DNA of 64,000 nucleotides from NCBI RefSeq assembly GCF_024584805.1, contig NZ_CP075715.1, positions 4,518,526 to 4,582,525 on the forward strand, read 5' to 3'. The position numbers were made by a program, and so were the translations under genes. Positions 27,274 to 34,741 of this stretch are shown here, one piece after another. Numbering within the stretch: position 1 is the stretch's first letter; each line of letters opens with the position of its first letter. The notes under the pieces are model-generated. The model was not told the DNA's origin. It ran no database searches and worked only from the letters and a program-made list of their open reading frames with translations. Source of the stretch: Streptomyces sp. FIT100 (GTDB taxonomy: Bacteria > Actinomycetota > Actinomycetes > Streptomycetales > Streptomycetaceae).

Positions 27274-27681
27274 ATGAACGAGATGATCCAACTCCCCTGT
27301 GTGCGCGAGCGGTTCTGTCGCCGAGAGCGGCAGTCCGTGCCCGCTGCCAGGAAGTTCGCCCACGAGGTGCTGGTGGACTGGGGCCTGGGCCGGATCCAGG
27401 ACGACGTACTGCTGTGCGTGAGCGAGCTCGCGACCAACGCGCTCGTGCACGGCGTACCGCCAGGGCGCGGGTACTTGCTGCGGCTGTGGCGGTACGAGGA
27501 CGCCCTGCGGGTCGAGGTCCACGACAGCGGCGACGGGAGCCCGCGCCTGCGTGAGCCGGACGGGGAGTCGGGGCGCGGCCTGATGCTCGTCGCGGCGGTC
27601 GCCGACAAATGGGGCGTCGGGGAGCGGGTGCCCGGAAAGGTCGCGTGGTGCGAGTTCGAGGTCGGTGGGCCTCGGCCCTGA
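27274..27681 (+). CDS. RsbW/SpoIIAB-like ATP-binding regulatory protein
   Basis: A 135-residue HATPase_c-fold protein. N box: SELATNALVHG; G1 box: VEVHDSGDGSP; G2 region: GRGLMLVAAVADKWG. This is the anti-sigma/serine kinase fold widespread in Streptomyces, here as a single domain. Many such proteins sit beside XRE/DUF397 pairs, which suggests a shared regulatory circuit; the partner sigma or anti-sigma antagonist is not visible. It is divergently transcribed from the XRE gene with 113 bp between the starts. Confidence 0.9.
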   Translation: MNEMIQLPCVRERFCRRERQSVPAARKFAHEVLVDWGLGRIQDDVLLCVSELATNALVHGVPPGRGYLLRLWRYEDALRVEVHDSGDGSPRLREPDGESGRGLMLVAAVADKWGVGERVPGKVAWCEFEVGGPRP

Positions 27682-27690
27682 CGGGTGCAG

Positions 27691-27705
27691 TGCAAGATAA
27701 TTGCA
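27691..27705 (+). promoter_or_regulatory. Candidate LacI autoregulatory operator
   Basis: TGCAAGATAATTGCA, a perfect 5-bp inverted repeat (TGCAA-N5-TTGCA), lies 44 bp before the GTG of the LacI-type gene. A further TTGCA appears at 27722. Position and symmetry suit an autoregulatory operator. Inference. Confidence 0.45.
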
Positions 27706-27748
27706 TCAGGCTGGTCGAAATTTGCAGGGCCTGCTGTACGGTCATTCC

Positions 27749-28765
27749 GTGACTCGCCGCCTCTCCCGCATAGCCGACTTCGCCGGTGTCAGTGAAGTGA
27801 CCGTCAGCCGTGTTCTCAACGGAAGCCCCGACGTCGCTCCCCGCACCCGCGACATCGTGCTCACCGCCCTCGACGTGTTCGGTTACCCCCGTCCCGCCAC
27901 CAGCCGACGCGAACGGGCGCCGCTCGTCGGGCTGGTGGTGCCCGATCTGCAGAACCCGGTCTTCCCCGCCTTCGCCGAGGCGATGGCGGGCCGGTTGAAC
28001 AAGGCCGGGCTGATCCCCGTCCTGTGCACCCGTACCGCCGACGGTGTCTCCGAGGCCAACTACATCGAGATGCTCCTCGGGCAGAACATCGGCGGCATCG
28101 TCTTCATCGGCTCCAGCTTCGCCGACGCCGGGCCCGAGCAGGGGCGCGCCCTGCGTGAGCGCGAGGTGCCGATGGTGCTCGTGAACGCCGCGGACGAGAA
28201 CGCCGGCGTGGCTCAGATCTGCGCCGACGACACCTATGCCGCCCATCAGGCGCTGACTCATCTGGAGGCCCTCGGACACGAGCGCATCGGCCTGCTCCTC
28301 GGTCCCGTCGGCCATGTGCCGTCCGCTCGAAAGCTGGCCGGGTACGCCGCATTTGTTCAGGCCAGAGGTCTGAGCCAGGAGCAGTGGCGGCCGCTGGTCG
28401 CGCACACGATGTTCTCGATGGAGGGCGGGGCCACGGCGGCCGCCCGGCTGTTGGCGGACGGTGTCACCGGGCTGGTGTGCGCCAGTGACGCCCTGGCCCT
28501 GGGGGCGGTCCGCGGGGCCCGCAAGTCGGGGTTCGACGTCCCGCGGGACGTGTCCGTGGTGGGCTTCGACGACTCGCTCTTCATGGTGGCCACCGATCCG
28601 CCGCTCACCACCGCGCGGCAGCCGGTCCAGACGATGGCCGCGGCGGCCGTCTCCGCGCTGCTTGCGCAGATGGACGGGCATGCCGCCGACCCCGGACCGA
28701 TGCTCTTCGAGTGCGAGTTGATCGTCCGCGGGTCGACCGCGGTCCGGCGTGGGTCCCTGAGCTGA
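27749..28765 (+). CDS. LacI family transcriptional repressor of the alpha-glucan locus
   Basis: A 338-residue LacI/GalR-type regulator. The N-terminal HTH (RIADFAGVSEVTVSRVLNGS) and hinge helix are followed by a periplasmic-binding-like sugar domain (LVGLVVPDLQNPVFP, CASDALALGAV, DVSVVGFDDS). It heads a sugar ABC operon and glycoside hydrolase genes on the same strand, so it most likely represses them until an oligosaccharide binds. GTG start at 27749 gives the usual N-terminus (MTRRLSRIADFAG); no clear ribosome site is seen. There is a gap of 172 bp to the transporter gene with operator candidates. Confidence 0.93.
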   Translation: MTRRLSRIADFAGVSEVTVSRVLNGSPDVAPRTRDIVLTALDVFGYPRPATSRRERAPLVGLVVPDLQNPVFPAFAEAMAGRLNKAGLIPVLCTRTADGVSEANYIEMLLGQNIGGIVFIGSSFADAGPEQGRALREREVPMVLVNAADENAGVAQICADDTYAAHQALTHLEALGHERIGLLLGPVGHVPSARKLAGYAAFVQARGLSQEQWRPLVAHTMFSMEGGATAAARLLADGVTGLVCASDALALGAVRGARKSGFDVPRDVSVVGFDDSLFMVATDPPLTTARQPVQTMAAAAVSALLAQMDGHAADPGPMLFECELIVRGSTAVRRGSLS

Positions 28766-28813
28766 GACCGGGCCGCCGCACACCGCCCGCTCCGCAGGCG
28801 ACCGGAATTGAAA

Positions 28814-28851
28814 TCTTGCGCACGTTCATTGACTTCTTGCGTTGAGCGCTC
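28814..28851 (+). promoter_or_regulatory. Candidate operators ahead of the sugar ABC operon
   Basis: GAGCGCTC (28844-28851) is a perfect palindrome and matches the core of the CebR operator known from Streptomyces (TGGGAGCGCTCCCA); flanks here are TT and TT, so the outer bases differ. Upstream are two direct repeats TCTTGCG at 28814-28820 and 28835-28841, 21 bp apart (two helical turns). Together they lie 87-124 bp before the substrate-binding protein gene and are plausible sites for the LacI-type repressor. Confidence 0.5.
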
Positions 28852-28937
28852 TTACGTTCTGCAACGTCGCTGATTGGCTCCGGCGGCCCTGACACCACCG
28901 GAGCCGTCCTCCCGCATCCCAGGAAGGCGCTCCCGCC

Positions 28938-30299
28938 ATGGATGGCTTCAGATCGCGAAGGCTCGTCGTCGCCGGACTCACCTGTGCGCTCGCGCTCGGC
29001 CTCGCCGCCTGCGGCGGCTCGTCCTCCTCGTCGGACGGCAAGAGCGCCGACGGCAAGGTCGTCATCACCGTCAACGGCATGCCGCCGAAGACGCAGACCG
29101 TCGACCGCAAGAACTTCGAGGAGGACGTGACGGCCTTCGAGAAGAGCCACCCGGACATCGACATCCAGCCCCGCGAAGGGCTGATGGACCCCAAGACCTT
29201 CTCCGCCAAGCTCGCCGGCGGCCAGCTGGAGGACGTCTTCTACGTCTACTTCACCGACCCGGCCGGTCTGATCGCCCGCCGCCAGGCCGCGGACATCACC
29301 CCGTACCTGACCGGCGTGCCGAACGTCGGCGACGTACGCCCCGAACTGCAGAAGGTCTTCCAGGACGAGGACGGGAAGACGTACGGCCTGCCCACCGGCA
29401 ACTACTCCCTCGGCCTGCTCTACAACCGCGAGCTGTTCAGGAAGGCGGGCCTGGACCCCGACCGGCCGCCGGCGACCTGGGAGGAGGTCCGCGGCGCCGC
29501 GAAGAGGATAGCCGGGCTCGGTGACGGCACCGTGGGCTACGCCGACTACAGCAAGAACAACCAGGGCGGCTGGCACCTCACCTCATGGATCTACTCCATG
29601 GGCGGCGAGGTCGCGGTCAAGGACGGCGGCAAGTGGAAGGCCGCGTTCGACTCGGACGCCGGCCGCAAGGCGATGCAGGCCCTGCACGACATGCGCTGGA
29701 CCGACAACAGCATGGGCACCCGCCAGCTGCTGGAGATCCCCGACGTGCAGCAGCTGATGGGCGCCGGGAAGCTCGGCATGTATATGGCCGGGCCCGACAA
29801 CATCCCCACCATCGTCAAGCAGTTCGAGCGCAAGTACGACGAGTACGGGCTGACCGCGCTGCCGGGCAGTGCGACCCTCGGCGGCGGCGACGGCTACATG
29901 TTCAACCCCAAGGCGACCCCTGAGCAGATCAAGGCCGGGATCGAGTGGATCCGGTGGAAGTTCTACGACCCGACGCACGAGGAGGCCAAGACCAAGAAGT
30001 CGGCCGGCTCCGACATCCCCATCGGCCTGCCGCAGCCGAACCTGTTCGCCGGTGAGACCCAGGCCACGGTCGATGCGGTCCACGCGAAGTACGCCAACGT
30101 GCCGCAGCGCAACTTCCAGCCCTTCGTGGACCGTTCTCCGCAGGTCGAGCTGAAGGTCGAACCGCCGAACGCCCAGCAGATCTACACCGTCCTCGACGGG
30201 GTGATGCAGGCCGTGCTCACCAAGAAGGACGCCGACCCCGACCAACTGCTCGCCGACGCGGCGAAGAAGGTCGACACGATCCTCGCCACGGTGAAGTAA
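28938..30299 (+). CDS. Sugar ABC transporter substrate-binding lipoprotein
   Basis: A 453-residue extracellular solute-binding protein of the carbohydrate (family 1) type. Export signal with lipobox LAAC, C25 lipidated; then the bilobal binding domain (TFSAKLAGGQLEDVFYVYF, NYSLGLLYNRELFRKAGLDP, GGDGYMFNP). It should capture an oligosaccharide at the membrane surface for the two permeases. Its stop overlaps the first permease start by one base. With the neighbouring alpha-glucanase and alpha-glucosidase, nigerose or malto-type oligosaccharides are likely ligands, by context only. Confidence 0.95.
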   Translation: MDGFRSRRLVVAGLTCALALGLAACGGSSSSSDGKSADGKVVITVNGMPPKTQTVDRKNFEEDVTAFEKSHPDIDIQPREGLMDPKTFSAKLAGGQLEDVFYVYFTDPAGLIARRQAADITPYLTGVPNVGDVRPELQKVFQDEDGKTYGLPTGNYSLGLLYNRELFRKAGLDPDRPPATWEEVRGAAKRIAGLGDGTVGYADYSKNNQGGWHLTSWIYSMGGEVAVKDGGKWKAAFDSDAGRKAMQALHDMRWTDNSMGTRQLLEIPDVQQLMGAGKLGMYMAGPDNIPTIVKQFERKYDEYGLTALPGSATLGGGDGYMFNPKATPEQIKAGIEWIRWKFYDPTHEEAKTKKSAGSDIPIGLPQPNLFAGETQATVDAVHAKYANVPQRNFQPFVDRSPQVELKVEPPNAQQIYTVLDGVMQAVLTKKDADPDQLLADAAKKVDTILATVK

Positions 30300-31270
30300 T
30301 GGCCGCGAGCCCCGCCACCGAGGCCCGCACCACCGAGGTCCGTCCGCCGCGCACCGGGGGCAGCCGCCGCCAGGTGCGCGGCACGGCCGCCGCCCCCTCC
30401 TCGTACAAGCGCCGCCGGGTCCGCGAGAACCTCACCGCCTATGCCTTCCTCGCCGCCGGCATCGTCGTCTTCGCCCTGTTCTCCTGGTATCCGATCGTCC
30501 GCGGGCTGCTGCTCGGCTTCCAGGAGGTCACCTTCGCCCAGCCGGCTCGCTGGGTGGGCCTGGACAACTTCCAGCGGCTGTTCGACGACCCGCTGTTCCT
30601 CACCGCCTGGCAGAACACCGGCTGGTTCACCCTGCTGGCCCTGGTCTTCGGCTTCGCCACGCCGTTCGTCACCGCCGTGGTCCTGAACGAGTTCCGGCAC
30701 GCCAGCGGGTTTCTGCGGATGGCCGTCTATCTGCCGGTGATGCTGCCGCCGGTGGTGACGATGCTGCTGTGGCGGTGGTTCTACGATCCGGGCCCCGGCC
30801 TGTTCAACAACGTCCTGGAGGTGCTGCACCTGCCGGCCCAGCAGTGGCTGGAGTCGGAGCACCTCGCGATGGTCTCCCTGGTCATCGTCTCCACCTGGGC
30901 CAACATGGGCACCACCACGTTGATCTACCTGGCGGCGCTCGGCGGGATACCCGGGGAGCTGTACGAGGCGGCGGAGCTCGACGGGGCGTCCATCCGGCAG
31001 CGGCTGTGGCACGTCACGCTGCCGCAGATGCGCTTCATCCTGATGATCACCCTGCTGCTGCAGATCATCGGCACCATGCAGGTCTTCATCGAGCCGTTCG
31101 TGCTCACCGGCGGCGGCCCGGACGACGCCACCGTCACCGTACTGCTGCTCCTGTACCGCTACGCGTTCGTCTACAACGACTTCGGCCTGGCCAGCGCGAT
31201 GAGCACGGTGCTCTTCGTGGTCCTCGGCCTGTTCGCCGCCGTGTATCTGCGCCTGACCCGGAGCAAGTGA
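30299..31270 (+). CDS. Sugar ABC transporter permease (MalF/UgpA type)
   Basis: Inner-membrane permease of 323 residues with a basic, Ala/Arg-rich N-terminal tail and about six membrane helices. The EAA loop that docks the ATPase is EAAELDGASIRQRLWHVTLP. One-base overlaps (TAATG, TGATG) with both flanking genes show a single transcript. No ATPase gene is in the locus, so the shared ATPase MsiK elsewhere in the chromosome is the probable energy source, as in other Streptomyces sugar importers. Confidence 0.95.
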   Translation: MAASPATEARTTEVRPPRTGGSRRQVRGTAAAPSSYKRRRVRENLTAYAFLAAGIVVFALFSWYPIVRGLLLGFQEVTFAQPARWVGLDNFQRLFDDPLFLTAWQNTGWFTLLALVFGFATPFVTAVVLNEFRHASGFLRMAVYLPVMLPPVVTMLLWRWFYDPGPGLFNNVLEVLHLPAQQWLESEHLAMVSLVIVSTWANMGTTTLIYLAALGGIPGELYEAAELDGASIRQRLWHVTLPQMRFILMITLLLQIIGTMQVFIEPFVLTGGGPDDATVTVLLLLYRYAFVYNDFGLASAMSTVLFVVLGLFAAVYLRLTRSK

Positions 31271-32145
31271 TGAGCACCCGCACCCTGATCGCCCCGGGCG
31301 AGATGAACCGCCGCACGGGACGCTTCCTCTACCGCTTCGTCCTCGTCTCCACCGTGGTGGGCTTCACCCTGGCCTTCGTCTTCCCGCTGTACTGGATGGC
31401 CACCGGGGCGCTGAAGTCCTCCAGTGAACTCGCCGACCCGGAGCCGACCCTGCTGCCCAGGACCTGGCACCCCGAAAGCTACTCCGGCGCCTGGGACACC
31501 GTCGGGCTCGGCCAGTACCTCCTCAACACCCTGCTGCTGGCGCTCGGCGCCTGGCTGGTGCAGCTGATCGTGGACGTGGCGGCGGCGTACGCGCTGTCGA
31601 AGCTGCGGCCCGTGCTGGGCAACGTGGTGCTCGGCATGATGCTGGCCACGCTGATGCTGCCGGTGTCAGCGCTGCTGGTGCCGACGTATCTCACCGCGGC
31701 CGACGTGCCGCTGCTGCACGTCAACCTGATCAACACCCCGTGGGCGGTGTGGCTGCCCGCCGCCGCCAACGCCTTCAACGTCTTCGTGCTCAAACGGTTC
31801 TTCGACCAGATCCCCGCCGAACTGCTCGACTCCGCCCGGATCGACGGCGCCGGGACGCTGCGCACCCTGGTCTCCGTCGTCCTTCCGCTGTCCCGCCCGG
31901 TTCTCGCGGTGGTGTCGATCTTCGCAGTCGTCGGGGTGTGGAAGGACTTCCTCTGGCCGATGCTCGTCCTCCCCGACCCGGAGAAGCAGCCCATCACCGT
32001 GGCGCTGCTCCGGCTGGCCCAGGACATGCCCGCCAACCAGCTGCTCGCCGGAATGGTCATGGCCTGCGTCCCGCTGCTCGTGCTCTTCCTGATCTTCCAG
32101 CGCCACATCATCGCCGGCCTGACCGCCGGCAGCCTCAAGGGCTGA
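31270..32145 (+). CDS. Sugar ABC transporter permease (MalG/UgpE type)
   Basis: Second permease, 291 residues, about six membrane helices starting LVSTVVGFTLAFVFPLYWM. The EAA-like loop is ELLDSARIDGAGTLRTLVSV. It pairs with the preceding permease in the membrane. The ATG at 31270 overlaps the previous stop (TGATG). The glucanase gene follows after 29 bp, so depolymerase and importer are likely cotranscribed. Confidence 0.95.
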   Translation: MSTRTLIAPGEMNRRTGRFLYRFVLVSTVVGFTLAFVFPLYWMATGALKSSSELADPEPTLLPRTWHPESYSGAWDTVGLGQYLLNTLLLALGAWLVQLIVDVAAAYALSKLRPVLGNVVLGMMLATLMLPVSALLVPTYLTAADVPLLHVNLINTPWAVWLPAAANAFNVFVLKRFFDQIPAELLDSARIDGAGTLRTLVSVVLPLSRPVLAVVSIFAVVGVWKDFLWPMLVLPDPEKQPITVALLRLAQDMPANQLLAGMVMACVPLLVLFLIFQRHIIAGLTAGSLKG

Positions 32146-32174
32146 GCGCCCGCCCCCCATCCGGAAGGATCCCC

Positions 32175-34649
32175 ATGAGATCCAGAGCCGCAACCATGAT
32201 CCTGCTGTCCCTCCTGTGTTCCCTGCTCTACGGATTCGCCCCTGGCACCCCCGCCCATGCGGGCACCGCAGTCGTCGAAGCGGAGTCCGCCGCGTTGTCG
32301 GGTGGTGCCGTGGTCGCCTCGGATCACGTCGGCTATACCGGTGCGGGTTTTGTGGGTGGCTATACCGATGCCAACAAGGGCACGGCGTCGACTGCTTTCT
32401 CTGTTCAGTCGGTGGTGGCCGGTTCGGGTTCGATGCGGCTGCGGTATGCGAACGGTACGACGGCGGCCATGACGCTGAGTCTGTACGTGAACGGGGCGAA
32501 GGTTCGCCAGGTCAGCCTTCCGGCGACCGCGAACTGGGACACCTGGGGCACGGTCGATGAGCCGGTGTCGTTCAACGCAGGGGCCAACACCGTGGCGTTG
32601 ACGTTCACTTCCACCGACTCCGGCAACGTCAACCTCGACAACGCGGTCTTCACCACCCCCGAGCCCGGCCCCGGTGGAAGCCTGACGCACCCTGCGACGG
32701 ACTTCTTCCGCTCCGGCGGGGTCACCGCGGGCAGCGGCTACCTGAGCGGGTTCACCGGCACCGGTGCCCGCGCGGTCTTCGCCGTGAACGCCACGGCCAC
32801 GGGCACGCAGAACGTCAGCGTCCGCTACCGCACCTCCGGCAGCGGCAACGCCACGATCACCCTGACCGCCAACGGCACCAAGGTCCGCCAGCTTCAGCTC
32901 CCCGGCACCTCCGGTGCCTGGCGGGACACCGCCACGGACGCTCCCCTGCGCGCCGGCCTCAACACGCTGACCCTGCGCACCGAGTCCGGCGACAACGGCG
33001 CCTTCGACCTGGCCGGGCTGAACATCGCCGGTGCCGCGGCCAACGCCGCGCGGGGCGCCACCGTGCCGTACACGGCGTACGAAGCGGAGTCCGGCAGCAC
33101 CAACGCCTCGGCCATCGGCCCGGACCGCACCTACCTCACCCCCGCCTCCGAAGCCTCCGGGCGCCGTGCGGTCGTCCTCGACCAGACCGGTGAGTACGTA
33201 CAGGTCACGCTGGTGAAGCCGGCCAACGCCCTCACCCTGCGCTACTCCATCCCGGACAACGCCGCGGGCACCGGCACCCAGGCGTCCCTGAGCGTCTACA
33301 ACGGCGGCACCCACCTCCGCGACCTGGCGCTGACCTCGAAGTACGCCTGGGTGTACGGCGCGTACCCGTACAACAACGACCCCGCGGGCGGCTCAGCCCA
33401 CCGGTTCTACGACGAGACCCGTGTCCTCCTCGGCACCACCCTGCCCGCCGGAACCGTGCTGAAGTTCCAGAAGGACTCGGGCGACACCGCCCCCTCGTAC
33501 ACCCTCGACCTGGTCGAGACCGAGACCGCCCCCGACGCCTACTCCATGCCCGCCGGCTTCGTCTCCGCCACCACCCTCGGCGTCACCTCGGGCGACGGCG
33601 GGGACGACACGGCCTCCCTCAACTCCGCCCTCGGCACCGCGAAGAACCAGGGCAAGGGCCTGTGGCTGCCCGCCGGGACGTACGACATCTCCGGCGAGGT
33701 CAGCCTCACCGGCGTCCAGTTGCGGGGCGCGGGGGAGTGGCACACCGTGCTGCGCGGCAGGAACGGCAAGGGCGTGCTCTTCGGCCGCGGAGGCACCAGC
33801 ACCGTCCAGGACCTGACGATCTCCGGCGACGTCACGTACCGCGACGACACCAACTTCGACGCGGGCATCGAGGGCGACTTCGGCACGGGCTCGACCATCC
33901 AGAACGTCTGGATCGAGCACACCAAGGTCGGCATGTGGCTGGACGCACCGACGACCGGCCTGTACGCCTCGGGGCTGCGGATCCGCGGCACCTTCGCCGA
34001 CGGCGTGAACCTGCACAAGGGCACGGCCGGCACGGAGCTGTGGAACTCCTCCGTCCGCAACACCGGTGACGACGGTCTCGCGATGTACTCCGAGGCCCAG
34101 CCCGTACGCGACTGCGCCTACCGCTTCAACACCGTCCAGCTTCCGCTGCTGGCCAACGCCGCCGCCGTCTACGGCGGCAGCGGCAACCGCGTCGAGGACA
34201 ACCTGCTCTCCGACACGGTGGACGCGGCCTCGGGCATCGCGATCAGCACCCGCAACTTCGGCTCGGGACCGCTGCCGTTCAGCGGACCCACGTACGTCCA
34301 GCGCAACACGCTCACCCGCACCGGCGGCTACGAACGCAACTGGGCCAGCAAGCTCGGCGCGCTGTGGATCTACGCCGACAGCTCCGACATCACCACCCCG
34401 GTGCACGTGAAGGACGTCGACATCCTCGACAGCACCTACAGCGGCACCCTGGTCAGCTGGCAGAAGACCGTCGGCGATCTGCGGCTGGAGAACGTGCGGA
34501 TCCAGACCACCGGCCACTACGGCATCGAGATCAACTCCGCGGGCGCCGGCACTTTCACCGGCGTGACCGTCACGGGTGCAGCCTCCGGCGGGCTCAGCCT
34601 GGCCGGCGGCTTCACCGTCACCCGGGGGCAGGGCAACTCCGGCTGGTAG
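32175..34649 (+). CDS. Secreted GH87-like alpha-1,3-glucanase/mycodextranase with CBM domains
   Basis: An 824-residue exported enzyme. Signal peptide 1-29 (cut after AHA); a CBM35/CBM6-like sandwich at about 33-160; a second at about 170-285; a third sandwich at about 298-450; then a right-handed beta-helix at about 465-824. HTKVGMWLDAP and VRNTGDDGLAMYSE are blocks I recognise from bacterial mycodextranases. D609 (FADGVN), D632 and D633 (TGDDG) have the same 23+1 spacing as the three catalytic Asp recalled for the GH87 alpha-1,3-glucanase Agl-FH1. It should cut alpha-1,3-glucan or nigeran, as in fungal walls. AAGGA lies 5-9 nt before the ATG. Confidence 0.82.
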   Translation: MRSRAATMILLSLLCSLLYGFAPGTPAHAGTAVVEAESAALSGGAVVASDHVGYTGAGFVGGYTDANKGTASTAFSVQSVVAGSGSMRLRYANGTTAAMTLSLYVNGAKVRQVSLPATANWDTWGTVDEPVSFNAGANTVALTFTSTDSGNVNLDNAVFTTPEPGPGGSLTHPATDFFRSGGVTAGSGYLSGFTGTGARAVFAVNATATGTQNVSVRYRTSGSGNATITLTANGTKVRQLQLPGTSGAWRDTATDAPLRAGLNTLTLRTESGDNGAFDLAGLNIAGAAANAARGATVPYTAYEAESGSTNASAIGPDRTYLTPASEASGRRAVVLDQTGEYVQVTLVKPANALTLRYSIPDNAAGTGTQASLSVYNGGTHLRDLALTSKYAWVYGAYPYNNDPAGGSAHRFYDETRVLLGTTLPAGTVLKFQKDSGDTAPSYTLDLVETETAPDAYSMPAGFVSATTLGVTSGDGGDDTASLNSALGTAKNQGKGLWLPAGTYDISGEVSLTGVQLRGAGEWHTVLRGRNGKGVLFGRGGTSTVQDLTISGDVTYRDDTNFDAGIEGDFGTGSTIQNVWIEHTKVGMWLDAPTTGLYASGLRIRGTFADGVNLHKGTAGTELWNSSVRNTGDDGLAMYSEAQPVRDCAYRFNTVQLPLLANAAAVYGGSGNRVEDNLLSDTVDAASGIAISTRNFGSGPLPFSGPTYVQRNTLTRTGGYERNWASKLGALWIYADSSDITTPVHVKDVDILDSTYSGTLVSWQKTVGDLRLENVRIQTTGHYGIEINSAGAGTFTGVTVTGAASGGLSLAGGFTVTRGQGNSGW

Positions 34650-34741
34650 CCCGGTCGTCAGCCCACCGTTTCCGTCCTTCCGGCAGTCCCCGGGCAGCCC
34701 CCGGCAGTCCCCGGCAGCCTCCGAGAGACAAGGAGCCCTTC

